64,000 nucleotides of DNA, taken from contig CANQNK010000006.1 of the NCBI GenBank assembly GCA_947625195.1, positions 1 through 64,000 of the forward strand. The letters run 5' to 3'. This DNA comes from an uncultured Clostridia bacterium. Lineage in GTDB: Bacteria > Bacillota > Clostridia > Oscillospirales > Ruminococcaceae. The first letter of the stretch is position 1, and each line of letters starts with the position of its first letter. Positions 41,831 through 48,769 of this stretch are shown here, one piece after another. Under the pieces are notes generated by a model that searched no databases, was not told the origin of the DNA, and saw nothing but the letters and a program-made list of their open reading frames with translations. The position numbers were made by a program, and so were the translations under genes.

Positions 41831-42079
41831 TTAGTTCTGATTTGAATACTTGCTTTTTACTTCCTGAATTTTCTGCTGTTCAACCGGTTTTTCATTATAC
41901 CAGCCCTTTTGCGACATCTGCTTGTAAAGGGTATCCTGAATACAAAGCGACTCGTTGAGAGCCTTTGAAAACGTCTGTCTTACATTTCCAGGCGTAGATT
42001 CAATAGTTCCGTGCATATAAAGGTCACACACACCTTTTTCGGTAAGCAGTATACCCTCCATCAAATTCTGATCGTTCAT
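41831..42079 (-). CDS. CotF-family spore coat-like protein
   Basis: GAAAGGAATG precedes the start. The 82-residue protein contains a Leu-Leu-Thr-Glu-Lys-Gly-Val-Cys-Asp-Leu-Tyr segment (residues 11-21), then a helix with Phe-x-Lys-Ala-Leu-Asn-Glu-Ser, then Met-x-Gln-Lys-Gly-Trp-Tyr (residues 55-61), the typical CotF-like core. CotF-like proteins are parts of the endospore coat. It is next to a second, smaller helical gene on the same strand. A spore-forming host is implied. Confidence 0.75.
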   Translation of the reverse strand: MNDQNLMEGILLTEKGVCDLYMHGTIESTPGNVRQTFSKALNESLCIQDTLYKQMSQKGWYNEKPVEQQKIQEVKSKYSNQN

Positions 42080-42122
42080 AACTTAAATCATTCCTTTCCT
42101 TCTGAAAATTTAATTTTCGTCT

Positions 42123-42296
42123 TTAAAGCAGTCCGTACAAGCTCTTGAAAATCTGATCGTGCTTTTGCATCAGCTCTGAAACACAGGTTTTAAGCTCAGC
42201 GTCCTCAAGCTTTGACAATACGTCCTTGCACTGGGATTTAAAAAACTTTTCATGGCTCAGTGCGTCTTCTACATAAAGCAGGTCTTTTGAAGTCAT
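42123..42296 (-). CDS. Small spore-coat-associated protein (57 residues)
   Basis: ATG at 42296 is preceded by GGAAAGGAATG, and the frame closes at 42123. The sequence begins Met-Thr-Ser-Lys-Asp-Leu-Leu-Tyr-Val-Glu-Asp-Ala-Leu-Ser-His-Glu, then Lys-Phe-Phe-Lys-Ser-Gln-Cys, and ends Tyr-Gly-Leu-Leu. This two-helix pattern is common next to CotF-like genes in Clostridia. It is probably transcribed with the CotF-like gene. The assignment rests on position and pattern. Confidence 0.65.
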   Translation of the reverse strand: MTSKDLLYVEDALSHEKFFKSQCKDVLSKLEDAELKTCVSELMQKHDQIFKSLYGLL

Positions 42297-42545
42297 TTTT
42301 TACCATTCCTTTCCGAGCAATCGATTCGCTCTGCATTTATTATTTGCATACAGGAAAAAATTATACTAAAGCAAAAGCATTTTTTTGTGAAGAAACATTT
42401 ATTTGCTTGCTTTTTTTCACGGCATGATATCATTAGAACAGTAAAAATGGTAAATATATTTTTGAGACTAATATAGATTTACATTTTAGAAAGAATATCT
42501 TTTTAAAGCTTCAAAAACATATTATTAAAAAATTGGTAATAAGTC

Positions 42546-42574
42546 TTGACAAATATAGTTAGGTATGATAAAAT
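42546..42574 (+). promoter_or_regulatory. tRNA-Gln operon promoter
   Basis: TTGACA (42546-42551), 17-base spacer, TAAAAT (42569-42574), before the first tRNA-Gln. The stretch 42300-42540 is AT-rich and holds no gene that I can see. Confidence 0.8.
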
Positions 42575-42611
42575 ATATACCGCTAAAGCTGTTTGAGTGG
42601 TGTATAGATAT

Positions 42612-42687
42612 TGGGATATAGCCAAGCGGTAAGGCAGCGGACTTTGACTCCGTCATTCCGATGGTTCGAATCCATCTATCCCAACCA
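42612..42687 (+). tRNA. tRNA-Gln (UUG)
   Basis: A 76-base cloverleaf: acceptor TGGGATA/TATCCCA, anticodon loop CTTTGAC (TTG), T-arm GGTTCGAATCC and encoded ACCA end. Confidence 0.93.
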
Positions 42688-42720
42688 AACGACGCTGAGT
42701 GGTCTCGGCGCCAAATACTT

Positions 42721-42796
42721 TGGGGTATCGCCAAGTGGTAAGGCCCCGGATTCTGATTCCGGTATTCCGTAGGTTCGAATCCTACTACCCCAGCCA
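42721..42796 (+). tRNA. tRNA-Gln (CUG)
   Basis: A 76-base cloverleaf closely similar to the previous one: acceptor TGGGGTA/TACCCCA, anticodon stem CCGGA/TCCGG with loop TTCTGAT (CTG), encoded GCCA end. A tandem duplication with an anticodon change is likely. Confidence 0.93.
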
Positions 42797-42820
42797 ACGG
42801 CAATCGCCGCATATAATTTG

Positions 42821-42853
42821 CGCACCTCGTTTTCGGGGTGCGTTTTGTTTTTG
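42821..42853 (+). terminator. tRNA-Gln operon terminator
   Basis: CGCACCTCG (42821-42829) pairs with CGGGGTGCG (42834-42842) with one wobble, followed by a T run. Confidence 0.8.
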
Positions 42854-43037
42854 CAATAGTTTAATATAGACCTCAGGGTATTGTTGCTCTGTTTTGTTTG
42901 TACCCCGAATAACCTGTGTAAAAAACACCAATCAAAAAAAGCTTAAAATTAAGCACATCTAGGACTTTCTTGTATTCATAGTCTGACTCAATGTAAATTT
43001 TATGAAATAGGTTTGATTAAGAATATCTCATTTATTT

Positions 43038-43066
43038 AAAAAGCCTAGCAAGAGCTAGGCTTTTTC
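43038..43066. terminator. Bidirectional terminator
   Basis: AAAAAGCCTAGC (43038-43049) pairs with GCTAGGCTTTTT (43054-43065). A second hairpin (GCCCGA with TCGGGC, 43081-43098) lies nearer the end of the VanY-like gene on the minus strand. Confidence 0.8.
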
Positions 43067-43121
43067 GTCATAATAAACCTGCCCGAAAGATATCGGGCAG
43101 CAAAAATTTTATTAATATTTT

Positions 43122-44252
43122 TTAATCTGCCGAAGGTATAAACGGCGTAACCGTAGTGGTTGTAATATTAGAAACTACTGTTTCTTTGGAGTCAAATACA
43201 CTTGCCGAAGTATCTGTCTGAGCAGCAGAATCCTGATTATCGCCTGCGCCTTGATCTTCTGCGGGAGCGCTTGTCGTCTGAGCCGATGATTTCTCTACAG
43301 CAACTGTCACAATATAACCGTCTGAATTATTTCCGGATACAGAGTATGTATACTCCGTTGCATCGTCCTTCGTCGGAATCTTCACGTCAGTGGTGTTGCC
43401 TTTCTTCATTTCTGTGTAATAAACAGCGTATTTAATTCCGTTAGAGCCGTCGTACTCAAGAGGACTTTCATAAGTATAGCTCTTTAGATATTCAACGTAT
43501 TCCTCAAGACAAAAGCCGTTTTCGTTCATAATCTCTGCGTGCGGAAGACCCACATATCTTATAAGCGCAGCATCATACTCCGCTTTGGTAATATCACTCT
43601 TGCCCTCTGGATATCTGACAACAAAACCGTATTTTGCCATATTTTGTGTAATCCACTCAAAATCTCCAGTGCCGTCATATGTTCCCATAGCACCGTCGGC
43701 CCACGTTCCCAGACTTAGAGAAAGCCCCGTTCCTACATCGTTGCTTCCTGCTGCAAAAGCTTCTCCATCCTGATTATCGTTTGAAACGAATCCGCTGGCA
43801 ATAAACAGTGTGGAGTTCTGATACTTCTTGTAAAAGTCACTCATCATCGACTGCAATTGCAAAGCCGCAGATTCGGTAGCAGTTACCGAGCTGTCAGTGA
43901 GCGAAAAAAGCTGATTTCCGTCGCTGTCGGTGTTGTACCCCATCAATGACACAACCTCGCCTGAAGCGTCCTTATCAAAAGTGTGCTCACCATTTACCAA
44001 AGCGAGATTTCCGCTGGATAAAGCATCGTCATTCTGTAATGTCAACGTTGTAGAGGTTTTAAACAAAACCGATTCCGATTCCTTATCGGCAACCTTGCTC
44101 TCGGTAATAGTCTGAACCTTTTTGGCATTCGGGTTGATATCAGCAGTTCCGTTAGAGCAAGCCGCACATATAATAAGTATCACCAGCAAAATAATTGCAA
44201 GTAAAACCGCAACATTTTTATATTTCAAGTTTTTCCAGATATTATTCGACAT
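43122..44252 (-). CDS. VanY-like D-Ala-D-Ala carboxypeptidase homologue, catalytic residues lost
   Basis: GGAGGAATTAC precedes ATG 44252. The 376-residue protein has an N-terminal membrane or lipoprotein-like segment (residues 15-33, then Cys-Ala-Ala-Cys), a Ser/Thr-rich spacer, and a VanY-like domain (about 130-270): Ile-Ala-Ser-Gly-Phe, Trp-Ile-x-x-Asn-x-x-Lys-Tyr-Gly-Phe-Val-Val-Arg-Tyr-Pro-Glu-Gly-Lys, Arg-Tyr-Val-Gly, and Leu-Glu-Glu-Tyr. The zinc site is not there: the SxHxxGxAxD region reads Ser-Asn-Asp-Val-Gly-Thr-Gly-Leu-Ser, and the E-x-W-H before Arg-Tyr-Val-Gly reads Asp-Ala-Ala-Leu. It should bind but not cut peptidoglycan stems. A Thr/Ser-rich C-terminal extension is additional. 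Confidence 0.72.
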   Translation of the reverse strand: MSNNIWKNLKYKNVAVLLAIILLVILIICAACSNGTADINPNAKKVQTITESKVADKESESVLFKTSTTLTLQNDDALSSGNLALVNGEHTFDKDASGEVVSLMGYNTDSDGNQLFSLTDSSVTATESAALQLQSMMSDFYKKYQNSTLFIASGFVSNDNQDGEAFAAGSNDVGTGLSLSLGTWADGAMGTYDGTGDFEWITQNMAKYGFVVRYPEGKSDITKAEYDAALIRYVGLPHAEIMNENGFCLEEYVEYLKSYTYESPLEYDGSNGIKYAVYYTEMKKGNTTDVKIPTKDDATEYTYSVSGNNSDGYIVTVAVEKSSAQTTSAPAEDQGAGDNQDSAAQTDTSASVFDSKETVVSNITTTTVTPFIPSAD

Positions 44253-44444
44253 TGTAATTCCTCCGTAATACCTTTAAGTTTATTGTACAATCGTCTATCG
44301 CCGAAAGGGCAACAGACTTTTTAAACAGTATACCACACTTTCCAAATTTTTTAAAGAGGAAATTACAAAGTGTGACTTTTTACACAAAATTTTTTATTTT
44401 AAATTGTTACATTTGCATATAAATTTTAAATAAAAGTGCAAAAT

Positions 44445-44476
44445 AGCAGACTCGAAATAAATTTTTCGAGTCTGCT
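44445..44476 (-). terminator. Terminator of the small Asn/Gln-rich gene
   Basis: AGCAGACTCGAAA (44445-44457) is the exact reverse complement of TTTCGAGTCTGCT (44464-44476), a 13-bp stem; a T-rich stretch follows on the minus strand. Confidence 0.75.
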
Positions 44477-44494
44477 AAATAACTATAGCCGTAT

Positions 44495-44653
44495 TTAGTT
44501 GTTTGAATTGTTAGAATTCTTGTTGCTAGGGTTCTGTTTTTTATTAGAGCCGCCGTTAGGTGTTTTATTTGAAGGGCAGTTCTGGTTCTGATTCTGATTA
44601 TTTTCCGAATTGTTCGGTGCTTTGTTTTGTGAATTGTTATTCTGGTTTTGCAT
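44495..44653 (-). CDS. Asn/Gln-rich small protein (52 residues)
   Basis: ATG at 44653 is preceded by GAAAGGAGTGA (about 44664-44674), an excellent site. The 52 residues are about half Asn and Gln with Lys, Ser and Pro, and one Cys near the middle; there are no hydrophobic segments. Such short, low-complexity Asn/Gln-rich proteins occur in spore-forming Clostridia and may be spore-associated, but no defined family is recognised. The ribosome binding site and dedicated terminator support expression. Confidence 0.6.
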   Translation of the reverse strand: MQNQNNNSQNKAPNNSENNQNQNQNCPSNKTPNGGSNKKQNPSNKNSNNSNN

Positions 44654-44742
44654 TTTACAATCACTCCTTTCAGTAATATTATCTGTATCAGTAAAAGTTT
44701 TATTATCGGAAAATTCTGTATAAAAAATATATTTTAAAAATG

Positions 44743-44771
44743 TTGCTTTTTGTAAAAAAAAGTGTTAAAAT
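44743..44771 (+). promoter_or_regulatory. mscL promoter
   Basis: TTGCTT (44743-44748), 17-base spacer, TAAAAT (44766-44771), 36 bases before the TTG start. Confidence 0.6.
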
Positions 44772-44807
44772 GTATATTGACAAAAATGTGTAAGGGAGGT
44801 AATCTTT

Positions 44808-45215
44808 TTGAAAAAAATAATAAAGGAATTTAAGGAATTCATTTCCAGAGGAAATGTAGTCGATATGGCAGTCGGTGTTGTAATAGGCGCCGCTTTCAAG
44901 GCTATAGTTGACTCATTTGTTGCCGATCTTCTCACTCCTATCATAGGCATTCTGCTCAAAGCAGTCGGAATTCAGGATGATTTTGCGGCGTGGAAAATTT
45001 ACGGATTCGGTGTCGGCAACTTTATCAACACGGTAATCAGCTTCTTTATTATTGCTCTCGGCGTATTCATTATGGTCAAGGCAATCAATGCGATGCGTAA
45101 TCTTTCAAAGAAGAAGGAAGAAGTCGAAGATGAAGTCGAAGAAGCGGTTATTGAGACCGATCTTTCCGTTTTGCAGGAGATCAGAGATATGCTTAAAGAG
45201 CAAAACAGCAAATAA
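44808..45215 (+). CDS. mscL: Large-conductance mechanosensitive channel
   Basis: TTG start with AGGGAGGT upstream (44793-44800). The 135 residues match MscL: Phe-Lys-Glu-Phe-Ile-Ser-Arg-Gly-Asn-Val-Val-Asp-Met-Ala-Val-Gly-Val-Val-Ile-Gly (amphipathic start and first helix), a short loop, Tyr-Gly-x-Gly-x-Phe-Ile-Asn and the second helix (about 65-92), then a charged C-terminal bundle (Glu/Lys). It forms a pentameric pore in the membrane that opens on osmotic downshock. Length and motifs are normal. Confidence 0.97.
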   Translation: MKKIIKEFKEFISRGNVVDMAVGVVIGAAFKAIVDSFVADLLTPIIGILLKAVGIQDDFAAWKIYGFGVGNFINTVISFFIIALGVFIMVKAINAMRNLSKKKEEVEDEVEEAVIETDLSVLQEIRDMLKEQNSK

Positions 45216-45238
45216 CTTTTCGTGAAACTAAAAAGCTG

Positions 45239-45272
45239 AACAGACGGAAAATGACCGTCTGTTTTTCTTTTT
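45239..45272 (+). terminator. mscL terminator
   Basis: AACAGACGG (45239-45247) pairs with CCGTCTGTT (45255-45263), followed by a T run. Confidence 0.85.
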
Positions 45273-45470
45273 TAACTTATTATAACCTTTTATAAGCATT
45301 AAAATTTTTACAAATATTTAGTATGTTAAAATCATAGTAGTTTCTCTGGAATTGCCTTATTTTTTATCATTTTCTTATTATTTGAATTTTTTACCAATAA
45401 GTATAAAAGTATAATCAGTTAAATAATGTCAAAATAGATAAAAAATTGTCAAAAACATCGCAAAAAATCA

Positions 45471-45499
45471 TTGACTTATTTAGAAAAGTGTGTTAAAAT
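45471..45499 (+). promoter_or_regulatory. Promoter of the AraC-type regulator gene
   Basis: TTGACT (45471-45476), 17-base spacer, TAAAAT (45494-45499). The preceding 45273-45470 is AT-rich and holds no gene. Confidence 0.75.
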
Positions 45500-45550
45500 A
45501 ATTTTTGAAATGTAATAACATTTGTATGTAGCATTATTGGAGGTAAAAAT

Positions 45551-46417
45551 ATGATGCCTGAAAACAAAACAGAAGCAAAAGGAAACTCATATTACATTTA
45601 TCCGGTTATCAACTCAGAGATCGGACACGAAGGTGCACTGCCTATTTACGTCTACGGAATCGGCTCAAACGAATGTGAGCGTCACGTTATCCGTGAGCAT
45701 GGATACGCACACCCGCATATTATCTATTCGGTCAGCGGAGAAGGAACCTTGATTGTTAATGGAGTTTCACACACAATTTCACCTAATATGGGATTTTTCA
45801 TTCCTGCGCACACTCCGCATGAGTATTACAGCTCCACAGGTGAAAACTGGTCTACCAAGTGGGTAGTTCTATCGGGTTTTGCCATTGAAATGACCCTTAC
45901 GTCTCTGGGCCTTGACAAGCCTTACATTGTGGCTTTGGGAAACACTTCAAAGCTTGATAAGCTTATCACAGAAATGTACTATTCAATTATAAGGGACAAT
46001 TTCTACGGCTCTATGACTGCTGCGGGACTTCTTTATTCATTCCTGATTGAATTTTATAAATGTACAAGCAATCAGGGAAAGATTGATAACCTTGCGGCAA
46101 ATTCGCCTTTGAACAAAGTCTTGGCGTACATAGATTTGCATTACGCTGACAATCTTACTCTTGAGAGTATGTGCTCTGTGTCAGACATTTCTCCTCAGCA
46201 CCTGTGCAGACTTTTCAGAAGAAAGCTCAATATACGTCCTATGGAGTATATTGCAAAGAAAAGGATTCAGGAAGCAAAGGCGCTGCTTTTGAACTCTCCG
46301 AGAAACATAGCGGAAATATCCAGAATTGTCGGATATAACAACTGCAATTATTTCTGCATTACATTTAAAAAGTACGAGGGCGTTTCTCCTACCGAATATA
46401 GAAAGACAATGGGATAA
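45551..46417 (+). CDS. AraC family transcriptional regulator with cupin sensor domain
   Basis: GGAGGT (45539-45544) precedes ATG 45551. The 288-residue product has an N-terminal cupin domain (residues 15-160), with His-Pro-His and a Pro-His-Glu-Tyr motif, and a C-terminal AraC domain of two helix-turn-helix units (about 190-285): Leu-Thr-Leu-Glu-Ser-Met, Leu-Cys-Arg-Leu-Phe-Arg-Arg, Ile-Ala-Glu-Ile-Ser-Arg-Ile-Val-Gly-Tyr, Tyr-Phe-Cys-Ile-Thr-Phe-Lys-Lys, and Ser-Pro-Thr-Glu-Tyr-Arg. Such regulators normally control sugar or glycoside use genes. No target gene is adjacent, so the regulon is unknown. Confidence 0.92.
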   Translation: MMPENKTEAKGNSYYIYPVINSEIGHEGALPIYVYGIGSNECERHVIREHGYAHPHIIYSVSGEGTLIVNGVSHTISPNMGFFIPAHTPHEYYSSTGENWSTKWVVLSGFAIEMTLTSLGLDKPYIVALGNTSKLDKLITEMYYSIIRDNFYGSMTAAGLLYSFLIEFYKCTSNQGKIDNLAANSPLNKVLAYIDLHYADNLTLESMCSVSDISPQHLCRLFRRKLNIRPMEYIAKKRIQEAKALLLNSPRNIAEISRIVGYNNCNYFCITFKKYEGVSPTEYRKTMG

Positions 46418-46421
46418 AGCA

Positions 46422-46455
46422 AAAAGACTTCGGGAAGTTTCCGAAGTCTTTTTTG
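46422..46455. terminator. Bidirectional terminator
   Basis: AAAAGACTTCGG (46422-46433) pairs with CCGAAGTCTTTT (46441-46452), serving the converging AraC-type and pheA genes. Confidence 0.85.
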
Positions 46456-46463
46456 TTTTCACA

Positions 46464-47576
46464 CTATAACTCTTTAAAGTTTCCCAGAAACTTAAAGTAC
46501 GCAAGCTCATTAGAAAGCTCGGTTAAAAGGCTCATTACATCCTTGCTTTTGACGCTGCCCTCAAAGTCCAGATAAAATACAACGTCAAAGTCTTTCGAGG
46601 CAATCGGCTTGTTTTCAAGTCTTAAAAGGTTAAGCCCCGATACCGAGAACTTTGTAAGCAGTCTGTAAAGTGCAGATCGACTGTGCGGAAGTGAAAGCGA
46701 TACGCTTATGATATCGGCTCCTTCTGCTATAAATATATCCTTTGATATAAGAATAAAGCGGGTATAGTTTTCTGCAGAATTGCCTATCTTTTTGCAGATT
46801 ATGTCAAGACCAAGCTCCTTTGCGCACTCCTCAGAGCAGATTGCAGCATACGGCTCAGGCGAATTTTTGACAAACTCAGCGGCAAGAGCTGTGTTTACAT
46901 ATTCTTCAGTAGCAAGGCCGTATTGCTTTAAAAATTCACTGCACTGCATTAGCCCCTGCTCGTGAGATAAAACGGCTTTCACTTCGTCAAGTCCTACGCC
47001 TTTGCGAACGGCAAGACAGTGATCTACCTTTACCCGTGTGCCTCCAGCAATAAAGAAGTTATAGCGCTTCATAAGTTCGTATGTCTGTGTTACAGAGCCG
47101 GCAGTTGAGTTTTGAATCGGCAGGATGCCAAAATCACACTCGCCCTTTATGACGGCGTCAAAAACCTCGTCAAAGGTGTTGTAAAACTTTATTTCTGCAT
47201 TTTGGGATATCTGTCCGCACGCTATCTGGGAATATGAGCCGTATGTGCCCGGACACGCAATTTTGCCAATTGTGTTATAATCAAGCTCTTTGTGTTTGAT
47301 TTCACCGGTTGCAGGAAAAAACTCCTGATACTGTCTAGACTTTGAAATATCCATAATGGTGTTAAACAGAATTTCAGCGCCGTTTTTAAGATTATCGGGC
47401 ACCATTCCTCTGACCTTGCTGATTATTTCCTTTTCCCTTGCACTTTGAAAAACGTCAAGGCCGTTTTTTATTTTGTATAGCGCCACCTCTCTGGCAATTC
47501 CCATTCGCTTTTCAAAAAGCCTGAGTATTTCCTCGTCTATTGTGTTTATGTCATCTCTTAGCTGGTTAAGATCCAT
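46464..47576 (-). CDS. pheA: Bifunctional chorismate mutase / prephenate dehydratase
   Basis: A GGAGGT site precedes the start (in 47577-47590). Residues 1-85 form an AroQ chorismate mutase domain (Leu-Arg-x-x-Ile-Asn-x-Ile-Asp-Glu-Glu-Ile-Leu, Arg and Lys in the active-site helices). Residues 105-285 are prephenate dehydratase, with Pro-Gly-Thr-Tyr-Gly-Ser-Tyr-Ser-Gln, Ile-Gln-Asn-Ser-Thr-Ala-Gly-Ser-Val, and the catalytic Thr-Arg-Phe. Residues 290-370 form an ACT regulatory domain, so phenylalanine inhibition is likely. It makes phenylpyruvate from chorismate. It is divergent from the esterase gene, with promoters in 47590-47730. Confidence 0.95.
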   Translation of the reverse strand: MDLNQLRDDINTIDEEILRLFEKRMGIAREVALYKIKNGLDVFQSAREKEIISKVRGMVPDNLKNGAEILFNTIMDISKSRQYQEFFPATGEIKHKELDYNTIGKIACPGTYGSYSQIACGQISQNAEIKFYNTFDEVFDAVIKGECDFGILPIQNSTAGSVTQTYELMKRYNFFIAGGTRVKVDHCLAVRKGVGLDEVKAVLSHEQGLMQCSEFLKQYGLATEEYVNTALAAEFVKNSPEPYAAICSEECAKELGLDIICKKIGNSAENYTRFILISKDIFIAEGADIISVSLSLPHSRSALYRLLTKFSVSGLNLLRLENKPIASKDFDVVFYLDFEGSVKSKDVMSLLTELSNELAYFKFLGNFKEL

Positions 47577-47734
47577 TTTTACCTCCGGAGGTGTAAATAT
47601 CGGCGAGCTTATGCAGCCCTAACGCTCCGAATATAATTTTACTATATATTCCGCTTTTTTTCAATATCTATTTACAAAAATAAGTCTATATGATAAAATA
47701 AAATAAAATCTTCCGCTTAATAAAGGAGAATGTT

Positions 47735-48562
47735 ATGATATACGAAAACACGAAAATCAAGGTGGATTACAGCCGTGCTGGAATAACCTACAAAGGGCTT
47801 GAACCCTCCCTTACCGTTTATGCGCCCGACAAAAGTCCTGAGATCAACACACAGCCTTATCCTGCGGTGCTTATTCTGCCGGGCGGCGGATATGATTACT
47901 GCTCAGACCGTGAGGCAGACCCGGTTGCGTTTCGGTTTATGGGGCTTGGCGTTGCTTCGTTCGTGCTGAGGTATTCCTGCGTTAAGAAGAAATTCCCCAC
48001 CGCTCTTTTAGAGGCGCTAACCGCTATAAAGTACATAAAGGAAAACGCCGACAGATTTTTTATAAATCCGGATAAGCTTTCGGTTATGGGATTCTCGGCG
48101 GGAGGACACCTTGCCGCATGTGTTTCAAATTTTTATCACGACAGCGAGATTCTTTCTCTGCTTGGAGCCGAGGAAAATGAAGTCAAGCCTTACAAATCGG
48201 TTTTATGCTACCCTGTTTTGACCAGCGGCGAATTCACTCACGAAAGCTCGATTTTAAATTTGCTTTCCGACGGCGGCGACGATAAACTCAGAAGCAGGCT
48301 TTCACTTGAAACGCAGGTCAGCAAAAAGACTCCGCCGACATTCCTTTGGCACACCGCCGACGATGACTGCGTACCTGTAGAAAACTCGCTGTTTTATATG
48401 GAGGCGCTTTCAAAGGCAAAAGTTCCGTTTGAGGCGCACATATATGAGTGGGGCGGCCACGGACTCAGTTTGTGCGATGAAACTACTGTAAATCAGCCGT
48501 ACCAGATGATGCCGGTAAACGCACAGTGGGCAGCGGCAGCGGCTGAATTTATAAAAAGGTAA
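47735..48562 (+). CDS. Alpha/beta hydrolase, acetyl-esterase-like (BD-FAE type)
   Basis: AAAGGAG precedes ATG 47735. The 275-residue enzyme has the oxyanion loop Leu-Pro-Gly-Gly-Gly-Tyr (residues 48-53), nucleophile Ser121 in Gly-Phe-Ser-Ala-Gly-Gly-His, a possible acid in Thr-Ala-Asp-Asp-Asp near residue 208, and catalytic His in Gly-Gly-His-Gly-Leu near 242. This is the pattern of xylan/acetyl esterases in fibre-degrading gut Clostridia. There is no signal peptide, so it works in the cytoplasm, perhaps on oligosaccharides already taken up. Confidence 0.85.
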   Translation: MIYENTKIKVDYSRAGITYKGLEPSLTVYAPDKSPEINTQPYPAVLILPGGGYDYCSDREADPVAFRFMGLGVASFVLRYSCVKKKFPTALLEALTAIKYIKENADRFFINPDKLSVMGFSAGGHLAACVSNFYHDSEILSLLGAEENEVKPYKSVLCYPVLTSGEFTHESSILNLLSDGGDDKLRSRLSLETQVSKKTPPTFLWHTADDDCVPVENSLFYMEALSKAKVPFEAHIYEWGGHGLSLCDETTVNQPYQMMPVNAQWAAAAAEFIKR

Positions 48563-48574
48563 AAACCATAAAAT

Positions 48575-48618
48575 AAACGGCTTGCAAGCATTTAATTTTG
48601 CCCGCAAGCCGTTTTTTC
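48575..48618 (+). terminator. Esterase gene terminator
   Basis: AAACGGCTTGC (48575-48585) pairs with GCAAGCCGTTT (48604-48614), followed by a T run. Confidence 0.8.
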
Positions 48619-48769
48619 TTTTCTGTTTTTATTTCCTCGTCTTCACTGTAAAATATTCCCGGCATGAATATCGAAAGCATTTTGTTTGATAATGCCAGCT
48701 TATTTTATCAGTGATGTACGTTATCGTGCAATGAATGGTAAAAAGCGCCTGTTGGTGAAAAGCTTTAAA

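Noticed and set aside
44407..44664. Minus-strand frame of 85 codons overlapping the small Asn/Gln-rich gene
   Set aside because: It is in a different frame, Arg/Thr/Ile-rich in the way expected from an out-of-frame reading of Asn/Gln codons, runs through the terminator, and lacks a ribosome binding site.
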